A stretch of DNA of 64,000 nt from Pseudomonas putida (GCA_041071465.1 CP163498.1:310001-374000); one strand, 5' to 3'. Counted from the first letter of the stretch, positions 27,866-37,721 are shown. Translations and numbers: made by a program. The notes: a model not told the origin generated them from the letters alone.

Positions 27866-29116
27866 CTACGCGTAATAATCGACCGCACTGTCGCCAACAA
27901 CCATCTGCTGCTCCACAGGCCGGGCGCTATCGACTGCCTCGGCCCCGCCCTGCTCGGCCCGGCGCGCCGCCACCCCGGACAGGTTGCTGCCCTGCGCCTG
28001 ACCCTGCTGCTGTTGCTGCTGCCCGCGCGACTGGTCGGCCACGTTGACATCCGGCTGTGCCAGCCCCTGCTGGGCGAACAGCTCGCGCAGGCGGTGCACC
28101 TGGCTGTCGAGGGCGTCACGCACGCCGGCGTGGCCGCTGATGAAGGTGACCTGGGTCGACTGGTCCGTCGCAACATTGACGCGAATGTCCAGGCGGCCCA
28201 GTTCAGCCGGCTCCAGCTGGATATCCGCCGACTTCAGGTTCTGGCTGGACAGGTACATGACCCGGTTGACCAGGCCCTCGGCCCAGGCGTTCTGGCTCAT
28301 CGGCAGCGGTTGGTGCAATGGGCTGGCGTTGGCCGGCACGGCATTGGCGGTCTTGGCCGTGGCGGCCTGGGTCAGGTTGGCCAGGCGGTTGGCGAAATCG
28401 TCGATGCGCGTATCGCTGCCAGCGCCCTTGGTGTCCTTCAGGCCATCTTCGAGCAAGGCAGCAAAGGCCTTGTCGCCGGGCTCGCCCGCTTCACCCCCGG
28501 CATTCTCGACCAGATTCGCCAAGGTATTGACGGCCATCGGCCCCTCCTCGCCCTGAGCCTGCGAAGCGTCCAGGGCATGCGCCGAAGTCCCCCCTTTGGC
28601 CTGGGCGCTTTGCTCCAGCGCCAGACGCAAGGTCGGCAAGTTGGCCAGAGGATCGGCGTCGGGATCGAAGGCTTCCTCGGCGGCCGGCTCCTCGGGCAGC
28701 TCGGCGGTGACCTGCGCCGCGGCGGCCTGCAACACCGGCGCCACCGCCTCGGCCTGCGCCTGGATCAGTTGAGCGCCAGGCTGGGCGTCGGTTACCTGGC
28801 CGGCCACCAGGCTGGCATCGCGCAAGCCGGTGTCAGCCTTGGCCTGGTCGTCGGCTGGCAATTGTTTGCCGTCATCGGCAACTGCGAGTTTGTCGGCAGC
28901 GGCTTTCTTGCCGCCCTGCGCCGCCTCTGGCTTGGCCTGGGCGACCTTGTCGTCCTGCCCTGCGGCCTTGTCGCGGCCCTGCCTGGCCATCACCTGGCCG
29001 AAGCCGTCACCCTTGTCGCCCGGCGCCTGCAGCGGCTTGTCGGCCTGTGCGGAGGCCGAACGCGAGGTATTGGCAACGGCGTTACCTTGCAGCAATGGGT
29101 TGGGTGCGACAGGCAT
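27866..29116 (-). CDS. fliK: Flagellar hook-length control protein FliK
   Basis: 416 residues. The N-terminal ~270 are Ala/Asp/Lys/Gln-rich and low in complexity, as in FliK rulers. The C-terminal Flg_hook domain (about 290-370) has MSQNAWAEGLVNRVMYLSSQ, LKSADIQLEPAELGRLDIRV and VTFISGHAGVRDALDSQVHR. A Gln run (GQQQQQQGQAQG) lies near the C-terminus and is encoded by CTG/TTG repeats that could vary in length. FliK sets hook length and triggers the FlhB substrate switch. It ends near a REP pair. Confidence 0.93.
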   Translation of the reverse strand: MPVAPNPLLQGNAVANTSRSASAQADKPLQAPGDKGDGFGQVMARQGRDKAAGQDDKVAQAKPEAAQGGKKAAADKLAVADDGKQLPADDQAKADTGLRDASLVAGQVTDAQPGAQLIQAQAEAVAPVLQAAAAQVTAELPEEPAAEEAFDPDADPLANLPTLRLALEQSAQAKGGTSAHALDASQAQGEEGPMAVNTLANLVENAGGEAGEPGDKAFAALLEDGLKDTKGAGSDTRIDDFANRLANLTQAATAKTANAVPANASPLHQPLPMSQNAWAEGLVNRVMYLSSQNLKSADIQLEPAELGRLDIRVNVATDQSTQVTFISGHAGVRDALDSQVHRLRELFAQQGLAQPDVNVADQSRGQQQQQQGQAQGSNLSGVAARRAEQGGAEAVDSARPVEQQMVVGDSAVDYYA

Positions 29117-29164
29117 CGAGCGGTCTCCGCGCCAGAAACAAAAAAATCATCCAGCCAGAGACAG

Positions 29165-29180
29165 GCAAGACTCGCGCCAA
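29165..29180 (-). promoter_or_regulatory. Weak candidate sigma-54 promoter of fliK
   Basis: Minus-strand TGGCGC-GAGTC-TTGCC keeps the GG-N10-GC core with two mismatches to consensus. It lies about 49 nt upstream of the fliK ATG, in the short gap after hptB. Confidence 0.35.
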
Positions 29181-29188
29181 GTCGTGTA

Positions 29189-29536
29189 TCAACCCGCCGA
29201 AATGCGTTGTTGCTCACCTCGGTAGAAGCGCTGCACCTCGACGAACTCTTGGTCGATGCGGGTGATCAGGTCTTCGATGCCATACAGCGGGGGCCGCCGT
29301 GCGCGCTCCTCCAGTTGGTGGCACAGGCTGGCCAGTGCAACCGCGCCCATATTGCTGCTACTACCCTTGAAACTGTGGGCCGCAGAACCGAGCTCTTCGG
29401 CATTTTTGGCCGCATGCAACTGGCCCAGGCGCCGCTCGGAGTCGTCAAGAAAGGTTTGCACCAACTGCAGGTAGCCATCTTCCATGACCTCACGCAGGTC
29501 GCTGAGTACCTTGTGGTCAATATGCATGTCAGTCAC
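29189..29536 (-). CDS. hptB: Histidine phosphotransfer protein HptB
   Basis: 115 residues from a GTG at 29536 with AAGGAG 7 nt upstream. It is a stand-alone Hpt four-helix protein with phospho-acceptor His54 in AAHSFKGSSSNMGA. In P. aeruginosa HptB takes phosphate from hybrid kinases and passes it to HsbR, affecting swarming, biofilm and FlgM/FliA. The neighbours hsbR and hsbA here match that system, so the role is well supported by context. Confidence 0.9.
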   Translation of the reverse strand: MTDMHIDHKVLSDLREVMEDGYLQLVQTFLDDSERRLGQLHAAKNAEELGSAAHSFKGSSSNMGAVALASLCHQLEERARRPPLYGIEDLITRIDQEFVEVQRFYRGEQQRISAG

Positions 29537-29584
29537 TTGTTCACTCCTTGATCAAGCCAGATTATGCCCGAGCCAACCCGTGGC

Positions 29585-31276
29585 TCACCAGACGAACTCC
29601 ACATGCGCGCAACGCCCGCCTTCACTCCAGCACGCGCTGCTGGCCAGCCGCCGAACCAGATTCAGGCCACGCCCGCTCAGCCCCTGCTCCAGCGTGGGCC
29701 GCGACAGCACGCCCTGCACATCGAACCCGGCACCACTGTCACGGACCTCGATCATCAGACGCCCGCCGTCGGCATGCGGTTCAACCTTGAAATCGATGCG
29801 CACATAACCGTCGGTCAACACCCCGAGGCGCCGGGCTCGCTCTTGATAATAGTCTGCAAAGCCTTGGCCATCGCGCTTGAGCTGCGAATCCAGGCCCAGC
29901 ACGCCATGCTCCAGCGCGTTTGAATAAAGCTCGCTGAGCACACTGTGCAGGTTGCCGGTGCGCGCACGCAGGCCGTGAATCTCCTGCAACAACTGCACCA
30001 GGTACGGCACCGGGTTGAAGCGTTTGAGGATCTCGCCACGCACCTCGAACCCCAGCGACCAGTCCAGCGGGCTGGAGCGGCCGCTATCAGAGTAGATCAT
30101 CGGCGCCGGCACCCGCTCCTCGGCACAGAACATACGAATGTCGCACAGGCTGATGTCATCGCGCAGGCGCCCGCCAAAGCGCTCCAGGGCCTGCATCACT
30201 TCGTCGAACAGCCGCGCCGGGTCACGGTTGTCGGCCAGCACCCTGCGCAGGCGCTGCACGCCGAACAGGCGCTCCTGGTCGTCGGCCGTGTCGAGCACGC
30301 CGTCCGAAAGCAGCAGCAGGCGCTCACCCGGCGCCAGCGGCAGCACTTCGGTACTGTCATCGAAACGCTCGGCGTCCAGGATGCCCAGCGGCAGGTGTCG
30401 CGAACCCAGCGCCGACAGCACCTGGCCATCCACTGCCAGGCGATAGCCATCAGGCATACCGCCGTTCCACACCTCCACCGAACCGCGCTGCATGCTGAGG
30501 TTGAGCAGCAGCGCACAACAGAACATGTCCACCGGCAAGATGCGCTTGAGCTTGGCGTTCATCTCGCGCAGGACCTGCGCCATGCCGTAGCCCTTGGCAG
30601 TCATGCCGTAGAACACTTCGGCCAGCGGCATCGCCCCTACCGCCGCCGGCAGGCCGTGACCGGTAAAGTCGCCGAGCAGCACACGCATGTCGCCGGACGG
30701 GGTGAACGCGGCCAGCATCAGGTCGCCATTGAACAGCGCATAGGGCGATTGCAGGTAGCGGATGTTAGGCGCGGCAAGGCAGCCGGAGTGGGCCACCTTG
30801 TCGAACACCGCCTTGGCCACCCGCTGCTCGTTGAGCAGGTGGTGGTGGTGCCGGGCAATCTGGTCACGCTGCTCCAGCACGGTGGCCTGCAGCCGGCGCA
30901 GTCGGTCCATGGCGCGGATCTTGGCACCAAGGATCACCGCACTGTAGGGCTTGGCCATGAAGTCGTCGCCCCCTGCCTCCAGGCAGCGCACCAGGCCTTC
31001 CTCCTCGTTCAATGAAGTCAGGGAAATGATCGGCACCAGCGCTTCGCCGGCCAGGGCCTTGATCTGTCGCGCCGCCTCGAAGCCATCCATCACCGGCATC
31101 AGCGCATCCAGCAGCACCAGTTGCGGGCGCCGCTCGACGAACAACGCCACCGCCTGCTCGCCGTTTTCCGCGGTAAATACCTGATGACCCTGACGGCGCA
31201 CGATCTGCGCCAGCAGCAGGCGGTCGGCGGCACCGTCTTCGGCCACCAGCACGGTCAACGCCTGTTCGGCCGGCAT
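29585..31276 (-). CDS. hsbR: Response regulator HsbR: receiver, PP2C phosphatase and anti-sigma kinase fusion
   Basis: 563 residues from the ATG at 31276 (a TTG at 31288 overlaps the hsbA stop as TTGA and could be used instead). The receiver domain (1-120) has D57 in LVLLDALMPVMDG. A SpoIIE/PP2C phosphatase domain follows (about 185-385; LLGDFTGHGLPAAVGAMPL, LLLLSDGVLDTADD). A C-terminal HATPase_c_2 RsbW-like kinase domain (about 430-560) has LSELYSNALEHGVLGL and GRGLNLVRRLA. In P. aeruginosa HsbR phosphorylates or dephosphorylates HsbA under HptB control. Confidence 0.93.
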   Translation of the reverse strand: MPAEQALTVLVAEDGAADRLLLAQIVRRQGHQVFTAENGEQAVALFVERRPQLVLLDALMPVMDGFEAARQIKALAGEALVPIISLTSLNEEEGLVRCLEAGGDDFMAKPYSAVILGAKIRAMDRLRRLQATVLEQRDQIARHHHHLLNEQRVAKAVFDKVAHSGCLAAPNIRYLQSPYALFNGDLMLAAFTPSGDMRVLLGDFTGHGLPAAVGAMPLAEVFYGMTAKGYGMAQVLREMNAKLKRILPVDMFCCALLLNLSMQRGSVEVWNGGMPDGYRLAVDGQVLSALGSRHLPLGILDAERFDDSTEVLPLAPGERLLLLSDGVLDTADDQERLFGVQRLRRVLADNRDPARLFDEVMQALERFGGRLRDDISLCDIRMFCAEERVPAPMIYSDSGRSSPLDWSLGFEVRGEILKRFNPVPYLVQLLQEIHGLRARTGNLHSVLSELYSNALEHGVLGLDSQLKRDGQGFADYYQERARRLGVLTDGYVRIDFKVEPHADGGRLMIEVRDSGAGFDVQGVLSRPTLEQGLSGRGLNLVRRLASSACWSEGGRCAHVEFVW

Positions 31277-31284
31277 GTCGGCGC

Positions 31285-31590
31285 TCAACTGATATCGAAG
31301 AGTTTTTCGAAATTGGAGATGGCGAGTATCTTGCGCACGTCGGAGCTGGCATGCACCACACGCACATCCGAATCATCGCCGCCCGCATGGTCACGTAGCA
31401 ACAGCAGCATGCCGAGCGCGGAACTGTCGAGGTAGGTAGTGTCCTTCAGGTCGACGACCACCGAATCTGGCCGGCTGGACTGGCGTTCGTAGGCGTCGCG
31501 AAATTCCTGGTGCTTGCCGAAATCGAAGCGCCCCTTGATCTTTATCGTCAGCTTTTTCCCGTCCTGCGAAAAATCAGTCTCGACTGCCAT
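31285..31590 (-). CDS. hsbA: STAS-domain anti-anti-sigma factor HsbA
   Basis: 101 residues, a single STAS domain with the phosphorylatable Ser56 in TTYLDSSALGMLLLLRDH. In P. aeruginosa unphosphorylated HsbA binds FlgM, freeing FliA, while phosphorylated HsbA acts with HsbD on c-di-GMP. The gene is directly upstream of hsbR, with which its 3' end overlaps or abuts. Confidence 0.93.
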   Translation of the reverse strand: MAVETDFSQDGKKLTIKIKGRFDFGKHQEFRDAYERQSSRPDSVVVDLKDTTYLDSSALGMLLLLRDHAGGDDSDVRVVHASSDVRKILAISNFEKLFDIS

Positions 31591-31685
31591 GCTAGCGATT
31601 CCTTCGATGATGGCGGATGCAACTCCATAAAGGTTTAGCAGGCGATGGCGGGGGTGGCAAGCATGTGGGCTGCCTGTCCCGGCCT

Positions 31686-31768
31686 CTTCGCGGGTTAACC
31701 CGCTCCCACAGGACCTTCACAAATTCGAATCCTGCGCCGTGCCTGTAGGAGCGGGTTTACCCGCGAAG
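31686..31768. repeat. REP pair between fliJ and hsbA
   Basis: Convergent REP units TTCGCGGGTTAACCCGCTCC (31686-) and GTAGGAGCGGGTTTACCCGC (31745-), ending just before the fliJ stop. They separate the fliE-fliJ operon from hsbA. Confidence 0.85.
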
Positions 31769-31781
31769 AGGCTAGTACAGG

Positions 31782-32234
31782 CTATAGGTGATTCTGCCGC
31801 GGCAGGCGTTGTGACAGCTCGTCGAGCAGGCGCTGCTCGCGCTTGTCTTCGGCCCGCCGGGCTTCCTCCAGATAGCGCTGTACCAGCTTGCGCAGGCCTT
31901 CCACCCGGGCATAGGCCTGCTGCCAGGTGCCGCGGGCGTTGTTGAGGTTGTTCTGGTGCCAGACCAGGCTCTGGCGCTGCTGAGTCATGGCCGTTTCCAG
32001 CTGCCCGAGGAAGCGCTGGTAATTGACCAGCCAGCTACCGTTTACCCCCTGCCCGCCGCGGTTGATCCACTGCAGCTGGTAATCCTCGCGAAACCGCTCG
32101 AGCTCGGCCAGCTTGGCCTGGGCAGTGGCCACCTGCTGCTGGAACTGCCCAAGGCGCTGCGCCGCCTTGCGCTCGGCCTCTTCGGCCATGTCCACCACCG
32201 GCGCCAGGCGCGCGGCACGTCCAGGCAGCGCCAT
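31782..32234 (-). CDS. fliJ: Flagellar export protein FliJ
   Basis: 150 residues, almost wholly helical and coiled-coil (AEEAERKAAQRLGQFQQQVA ... RYLEEARRAEDKREQRLLDE), the usual FliJ size. FliJ is the central stalk of the FliI ATPase ring and escorts chaperones. It begins 6 nt after fliI. Confidence 0.93.
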   Translation of the reverse strand: MALPGRAARLAPVVDMAEEAERKAAQRLGQFQQQVATAQAKLAELERFREDYQLQWINRGGQGVNGSWLVNYQRFLGQLETAMTQQRQSLVWHQNNLNNARGTWQQAYARVEGLRKLVQRYLEEARRAEDKREQRLLDELSQRLPRQNHL

Positions 32235-32240
32235 GGCTTA

Positions 32241-33596
32241 TCAGCCTGCCGGGGGCGTGAAGATCGCCCCCAGCTGGTCACGGCTTTGCGCCATGCCCAC
32301 GTTCTCGCGCAGGCCCTGGCGCAGAAACTCCACCAGCTTCGACTGCAGGGCGATGGCCAGATCGGTTTCCGGGTCACCACCCGCCACGTAGGCACCCACA
32401 CTGATCAGGTCACGGCTTTGCGACAGGCGCGACCACAGCTGCTTGAACTTTTGCGCCTGGCGCAAATGGTCTGCATCGACCACCTGAGGCATGACCCGAC
32501 TGATCGAGGCTTCGATGTCGATAGCCGGGTAATGGCCTTCCTCGGCTAACCGCCGCGACAGCACGAAGTGGCCATCGAGCACACCACGCGCCGAGTCGGC
32601 AATCGGGTCCTGCTGGTCGTCACCCTCGGACAGCACAGTGTAGAACGCGGTGATCGAACCACCACCTGGCTCGCCGTTGCCGGCCCGCTCCACCAGCTTG
32701 GGCAGCTTGGCGAACACCGACGGCGGGTAACCCCGGGTGGCCGGCGGTTCGCCGATGGCGAGGGCAATTTCACGCTGGGCCTGGGCGAAACGAGTCAGCG
32801 AGTCCATCAGCAACAGCACGTTCTTGCCCTTGTCGCGGAAGTACTCGGCGATACGTGTACAGTACATGGCGGCGCGCAGGCGCATCAGCGGCGCATCGTC
32901 GGCTGGCGAAGCGACCACAACCGAGCGCTTGAGGCCTTCCTCACCAAGGATATGCTCGATGAATTCCTTGACCTCGCGGCCCCGCTCACCGATCAGGCCG
33001 ACGACGATGATTTCGGCTTCGGTGAAGCGGGTCATCATGCCCAGCAACACCGACTTGCCCACGCCGGTACCGGCGAACAAGCCCAGGCGCTGGCCGCGAC
33101 CGACGGTGAGCAGGCCATTGATGCTGCGGATACCCACATCCAGCGGCTTGCTGATGGGGTCGCGGTTCAACGGGTTGATCACCGGGCCGTCCATCGGCAC
33201 CCAGTCCTCGGCCTTCATCCCGCCCTTGCCATCCAGCGCACGGCCGGCGCCGTCGAGCACCCGGCCGAGCATGCTCATGCCCATGGGCAGGCGGCCGCCG
33301 TCATCCAGCGGCACCACCCGGGCGCCGGGAGCGATGCCGACGATGCTGCCGACCGGCATGAGGAATACCTTGGGCCCGGCAAAACCCATGACTTCGGCTT
33401 CGACCTGCACCGGGTGATAACTGTCGTCGTTGATTACCAGGCAGCGGCTGCCGACTGCAGCGCGCAGGCCTTCGGCTTCCAGGGTGAGGCCAACCATGCG
33501 CAGCAGGCGGCCTTCGACGATGGGCTGGGCCGGCAGTTCGATGGCCTCGGCATAACTGCCCAGGCGTTTGCCGAAGCTGGTGCGTTCAAGGTGCAT
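32241..33596 (-). CDS. fliI: Flagellum-specific ATPase FliI
   Basis: 451 residues. Walker [18 protein letters not shown] (about 175), Walker [21 protein letters not shown] and the F1-beta-like signature ([15 protein letters not shown]). It hydrolyses ATP to help export of flagellar proteins. The ATG at 33596 ([15 protein letters not shown]) overlaps the fliH 3' end by 11 nt. A much longer in-frame extension upstream is only antisense-free reading through fliH and has no family similarity. Confidence 0.96.
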   Translation of the reverse strand: MHLERTSFGKRLGSYAEAIELPAQPIVEGRLLRMVGLTLEAEGLRAAVGSRCLVINDDSYHPVQVEAEVMGFAGPKVFLMPVGSIVGIAPGARVVPLDDGGRLPMGMSMLGRVLDGAGRALDGKGGMKAEDWVPMDGPVINPLNRDPISKPLDVGIRSINGLLTVGRGQRLGLFAGTGVGKSVLLGMMTRFTEAEIIVVGLIGERGREVKEFIEHILGEEGLKRSVVVASPADDAPLMRLRAAMYCTRIAEYFRDKGKNVLLLMDSLTRFAQAQREIALAIGEPPATRGYPPSVFAKLPKLVERAGNGEPGGGSITAFYTVLSEGDDQQDPIADSARGVLDGHFVLSRRLAEEGHYPAIDIEASISRVMPQVVDADHLRQAQKFKQLWSRLSQSRDLISVGAYVAGGDPETDLAIALQSKLVEFLRQGLRENVGMAQSRDQLGAIFTPPAG

Positions 33597-34368
33597 CCGG
33601 GGTATCCACCAGGCTGTCCAGATCAATGGACATATCCGCTGCCGCCGGGTGCAGCGAATGGTCGTGCAACTGATCGAACAGTTGCGCCACGGCTTTCTCG
33701 ATGCGGGTTTCCATGGTCGCGTCGATGCGGCTGTGCGCGGTCTCGATACGGCAGCCGCCTGGTAGCAGCGCGCTGTCCTCGAGCAGCCGCCAGCTTTCCT
33801 CATGGCGCTCGCGCAGGGCCTTGGCCAGCTCGAAATCCTGCGGGTTGAGATGGATGCGGATATTGTCCGCGCCCATGGGCAGCAGCTTGAGCGCTTCGCG
33901 CAGTACCTGGGTGATCTGGCTGGAATCACTCCGCAGTTCGCGACCGATTACCTGGCGGGTCATGTGAGCAACCAGGTGGACCAGGGCCTTCTCGATCTGC
34001 GTGTCTTGCTCAGCGATCGGCTCCATCAGGTTGGTCATCAGCCGGTCGAGGCTTTCCAGCTTGGTCTTCAGGGCCTCTTCGGCTTCCTGGCGGACCTTGA
34101 GCTGGGTGCTATGGAAGCCCTCGCGCTCACCGGTGGCAAAGCCTTCGTTGTAGGCTTCCTGGCGGATGGCCTCGAGTTCTTCCAGGGTCAGTGGCTGGAC
34201 TTCTTCCAGCGGCACTTCCTCGACTTCTTCCTCGACTACCTCGGGCTCCGGCTCCGGTTCGGGCTCAGGCTCGGGTTCCGGGTCGAAGCTGGGCAGCGCC
34301 CATACGTCCACGCCTTCGAGGTCGCGGGCGCGGATCAGGTCGCTGGGGTGATGTTCTTTGGTGGACAT
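33586..34368 (-). CDS. fliH: Flagellar export regulator FliH
   Basis: 260 residues. After a short N-terminus with two Trp-like motif residues ([10 protein letters not shown]) comes a PE dipeptide run ([14 protein letters not shown], about 30-43) and an acidic stretch, then long helices ([20 protein letters not shown], with GxxxG-like spacing) and the C-terminal FliH/V-ATPase E-like domain. FliH anchors and restrains FliI at the C ring. The DNA for the PE run is a hexamer-like microsatellite at about 34240-34290. Confidence 0.93.
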   Translation of the reverse strand: MSTKEHHPSDLIRARDLEGVDVWALPSFDPEPEPEPEPEPEPEVVEEEVEEVPLEEVQPLTLEELEAIRQEAYNEGFATGEREGFHSTQLKVRQEAEEALKTKLESLDRLMTNLMEPIAEQDTQIEKALVHLVAHMTRQVIGRELRSDSSQITQVLREALKLLPMGADNIRIHLNPQDFELAKALRERHEESWRLLEDSALLPGGCRIETAHSRIDATMETRIEKAVAQLFDQLHDHSLHPAAADMSIDLDSLVDTPDAP

Positions 34369-34409
34369 GTTTTCAGGTACTCAACGCATGTTCGACCAAC
34401 GCGGGTCTC

Positions 34410-34495
34410 TGTGGGAGCGGGCATGCCCGCGAACACGGGCAACGCCCGTGCCATCCACCGCGGCGCCTGCTTCGCGGGCACGCCCGCTCCCACAA
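34410..34495. repeat. REP pair between fliG and fliH
   Basis: GTGGGAGCGGGCATGCCCGC (34411-34430) and GCGGGCACGCCCGCTCCCAC (34474-34493) flank a CACGGGCAACGCCCGTG hairpin. The units sit inside the fliE-fliJ operon. Confidence 0.85.
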
Positions 34496-34521
34496 GGTCA
34501 ACGGTGGGTTCACCATCAGTG

Positions 34522-35541
34522 TCAGATCATTTCCTCGGCACCCTTGCCGCCGAGCACGATCTCGCCGGCCTCGGCCATGCGGCGGGCGATGGTGAGGATT
34601 TCCTTCTGCGCCGTTTCCACGTCGCTGACCCGCACCGGCCCCTTGGCCTCCAGGTCGTCGCGCAACAGCTCCGAGGCACGTTTGGACATGTTCTTGAAGA
34701 TCTTGTCCTTGACCCGCTCGTCGGCGCCCTTGAGCGATACCACCAGCACGTCGGACGAGACTTCGCGCAGCAGCGCCTGAATGCCACGGTCGTCGACATC
34801 GGCCAGGTTGTTGAAGACGAACATCAGGTCTTCGATCTGCTCCGACAGGTCGCTGTCGATCTCGCGGATCGCGTCCATCAGCGCACCTTCCACCGAGCTG
34901 TCGAGGAAGTTCATGATGTCGGCGGCGCGCTTGATGCCACCCAAGGTGGTACGTGCCGCGTTGGAATTGCCCGAGAACTGCTTCTCGAGGATCTGGTTCA
35001 GCTCCTTCAACGCCGCCGGTTGCACAGTGTTCAGCGACGACACGCGCAGGACGATGTCCAGGCGCACCTTGTGGTCGAAGTTGCTCAGCACTTCGCCGGC
35101 CTGGTCGGGGTCGAGGTAGGCGACCACGATGGCCTGGATCTGCGGGTGCTCGTAGCGGATCACATCGGCAACGGCGCGCGGCTCCATCCACTTGAGGCTG
35201 TCCAGGCCACTGGTGTTGCCACCGAGCAGGATGCGGTCGACCAGGCCGTTGGCCTTGTCCTCGCCCAGTGCCTGGTTGAGCATCTTGCGGATGTAGGCAT
35301 CGGAGCCCACGCCCAGGCTGGTCTGGTCGCCGACGATTTCGACGAACTCGCTCATCACCTGCTCGACCTGGTCACGGTGCACATTGCCCATCTGGGCCAT
35401 GGCCACACCCACCCGCTGTACTTCCTTTGGCCCCATGTGCCGCAGCACCTGGGCCGCGTCGGTCTCGCCCAAAGAAAGCAGGAGGATTGCCGCCTTGTCG
35501 ACGCGGCTCAGCTTGGCGGTAACGGCTCGGTTGTCACTCAT
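34522..35541 (-). CDS. fliG: Flagellar motor switch protein FliG
   Basis: 339 residues with N-terminal FliF-binding, middle (FliM-binding, with an EHPQ motif in YEHPQIQAIVVAYL) and C-terminal torque domains (LMFVFNNLADVDDRGIQALL, LLRDDLEAKGPVRVSDVE with the charged torque helix). FliG links the MS ring to the C ring and contacts the stators. It overlaps the fliF 3' end by 8 nt. Confidence 0.97.
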   Translation of the reverse strand: MSDNRAVTAKLSRVDKAAILLLSLGETDAAQVLRHMGPKEVQRVGVAMAQMGNVHRDQVEQVMSEFVEIVGDQTSLGVGSDAYIRKMLNQALGEDKANGLVDRILLGGNTSGLDSLKWMEPRAVADVIRYEHPQIQAIVVAYLDPDQAGEVLSNFDHKVRLDIVLRVSSLNTVQPAALKELNQILEKQFSGNSNAARTTLGGIKRAADIMNFLDSSVEGALMDAIREIDSDLSEQIEDLMFVFNNLADVDDRGIQALLREVSSDVLVVSLKGADERVKDKIFKNMSKRASELLRDDLEAKGPVRVSDVETAQKEILTIARRMAEAGEIVLGGKGAEEMI

Positions 35542-37312
35542 CGGCGTTGATCCACTCTTTCACGACCTGGGCAACGCGGCCCGGGTCTTCGGCCACCAGG
35601 CCTTTGATTGCGTTGAGCTGTGCCTCGTAACCCTCGCTGGGGCTAGGCAGCAGAATGCTTGTCGGGCCACCCAGAGTGACGCGGTCGTTGGCCAGTTCGC
35701 CATCCAGACCCATCATGCCGCCCAGCTCCATGTCGCTGTCCGGGGCAGCCTGCTTGCCGCCCCCTGTAATATTGTTCAGTACCGGCCGCAACACACCGAA
35801 TACCAGTACCAGGATGAACACCACGCCCAGCACCTGCTTGACGATGTCCCAGAACCACGGCTGCTGGTAGAAGGCGATATCGGCGATCTCTTCGCCACGG
35901 TCGGCGGCGAACGGCACGTTGATCACCGTCACGCTGTCGCCACGGCTGGCATCGAAGCCGACCGCGTCCTGTACCAGGCGCGTGAAGCGTGCCAGGTCCT
36001 CGGCGCCCCAAGGCGCACGGGTGGTGTCGCCGGTGGCCGGGTCGATCTTGACCTGATCGTCCACCACTACCGCCACCGACAGGCGGGTCATGCGCCCCTG
36101 CTGCTGGCGGGTATGGCTGATGGAGCGGTCGAGCTCGAAGTTCTTGGTACTCTGCTGACGTTTATCCGACGGATACGGCGCAAGCATAGGCTGGCCGGTG
36201 GCCGGGTCCATGATCTGCTGACCATTGGCATCCACCAGCGGCTGGCCTGGCTGGATGGCAGCAGCCGGCGTGGCGGCGCCACCGGTTGTCTGCGGTGCCG
36301 ATGCAGCGCCTGGCGGCTGGTTGCTCAGCGCGCCAGGCACACCTTGTGGGCCTTGGCTGCTGGCACGTTGTTCGTCGACCGATTGCTCGCTGCGCAGCGC
36401 CGGCTGGTCGGGGTTGAACTGCTCGGAGGTGGACTCGACCGCGCTGAAGTCCAGGTCGGCAGACACTTCGGCCTTGTAGCGGTCATTGCCCAGCACCGGC
36501 TGCAGGATGTTGTGTACCCGCTGGGTGAGCATGCTTTCTACCCGGCGGCTGTAGTCGAACTGCTTGCCTGCCTGGGTCAGGGCGGTGTCCTGGATCTGCT
36601 CGGACAGCAGGTTGCCCTTCTGGTCGACTACTGTGACCTGGGACTTGTCCAGTTCCGGCACGCTGGTGGCGACCAGGTTGACGATGGCCATCACCTGCCC
36701 TGCTTCCAGGGCACGGCCCGGGTACAGTTCGACCAGTACCGAGGCGCTGGGCTTGCGTTCGTCACGCACGAACACCGAGCTTTTCGGAATGGCCAGGTGC
36801 ACGCGCGCGCCCTTGACGTTGTTCAGGCTGGACACGGTACGCGCCAGCTCGCCTTCCAGGCTGCGACGGTAACGGGTGGCTTCCATGAACTGGCTGGTGC
36901 CCAGGCCCTGCTCCTTGTCGAGCAACTCGAAGCCGACGTTGCCATCGCTCGGTGCCACGCCGGCGGCCGCCAGTTTCAGGCGCGCACGGGAGAGGTCGTC
37001 GGCCTTGACCAGCAGAGCACCGGAATTGGGCTCGACGTTGTAGGGGATGTCGGCGGCGGCCAGGGTATCCATGACCTGCTTGGTGTCCATGCCCGCCAGG
37101 CTGCCGTACAGCGGACGGTAATCGGGTTGTTGCGACCACAGCACCACGGCAAAGCCGATCGCCACGCTGGCGGCCAGGCCGACCAGAAGGCCGATCTGAC
37201 GCAGCATGGGCATCTGCGCGATGTTTTCCAGAAACGCCATGCCGAACAGCGGCGGCTTGGCCGCGGGCGGGCCGCTTTTGGCAGGGGGGTTGTCGACGAC
37301 TGCTTCAGCCAT
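35534..37312 (-). CDS. fliF: Flagellar MS-ring protein FliF
   Basis: 592 residues. Transmembrane helices lie near 42-62 (IGLLVGLAASVAIGFAVVLW) and near 480-500 (VKQVLGVVFILVLVFGVLRP). YscJ/FliF ring-building motifs lie between them (YRPLYGSLAGMDTKQVMDTL, ARVHLAIPKSSVFVRDERKP), along with a low-complexity Ala/Pro/Gly loop (about 310-350). The C-terminal tail binds FliG. It follows fliE by 15 nt. Confidence 0.97.
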   Translation of the reverse strand: MAEAVVDNPPAKSGPPAAKPPLFGMAFLENIAQMPMLRQIGLLVGLAASVAIGFAVVLWSQQPDYRPLYGSLAGMDTKQVMDTLAAADIPYNVEPNSGALLVKADDLSRARLKLAAAGVAPSDGNVGFELLDKEQGLGTSQFMEATRYRRSLEGELARTVSSLNNVKGARVHLAIPKSSVFVRDERKPSASVLVELYPGRALEAGQVMAIVNLVATSVPELDKSQVTVVDQKGNLLSEQIQDTALTQAGKQFDYSRRVESMLTQRVHNILQPVLGNDRYKAEVSADLDFSAVESTSEQFNPDQPALRSEQSVDEQRASSQGPQGVPGALSNQPPGAASAPQTTGGAATPAAAIQPGQPLVDANGQQIMDPATGQPMLAPYPSDKRQQSTKNFELDRSISHTRQQQGRMTRLSVAVVVDDQVKIDPATGDTTRAPWGAEDLARFTRLVQDAVGFDASRGDSVTVINVPFAADRGEEIADIAFYQQPWFWDIVKQVLGVVFILVLVFGVLRPVLNNITGGGKQAAPDSDMELGGMMGLDGELANDRVTLGGPTSILLPSPSEGYEAQLNAIKGLVAEDPGRVAQVVKEWINADE

Positions 37313-37327
37313 GGTTTACGTCCGTCC

Positions 37328-37660
37328 TCAAACCGGCATCTGCATGATGTCCTGGTACGCCTGGACCAGCTTGTTGCGTACCTGGGTCAGGGCCTGCATC
37401 GACACGCTGGCCTTTTGCGAAGCGATCATCACGTCGGTCAGGTCGACGCCACTCTTGCCGATCTCGAAGGCGTTGGCCAGCTGGGTCGAAGCCTGCTGCG
37501 TCTCATGCACCTTGCCGATAGCCTGGCCGAGCATGTCGGCAAAGGTACTTTGCCCGGGTGCCAACTCGGGGGCGGCGGCCACCTTTGGCAGCGACATGGC
37601 ATCGGCCTGCATGGCCCGCATGTCCAGCATCAGACGATTGAATTCAACACCTTGGCTCAT
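37328..37660 (-). CDS. fliE: Flagellar hook-basal body junction protein FliE
   Basis: 110 residues ending in the conserved FliE tail ([37 protein letters not shown]). FliE joins the MS ring to the proximal rod. It is the first gene of fliEFGHIJ and has a strong candidate sigma-54 promoter about 62 nt upstream. Confidence 0.96.
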   Translation of the reverse strand: MSQGVEFNRLMLDMRAMQADAMSLPKVAAAPELAPGQSTFADMLGQAIGKVHETQQASTQLANAFEIGKSGVDLTDVMIASQKASVSMQALTQVRNKLVQAYQDIMQMPV

Positions 37661-37721
37661 GACCCTTCTCTCTCCTGCGGCCGCATTTTTTTGACAGTGA
37701 TGCGGCGAATAGCCAACCTAA

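Noticed and set aside
33597..33929. Long N-terminal extension of FliI
   Set aside because: It lies in another frame over fliH; the FliI family starts at [12 protein letters not shown].
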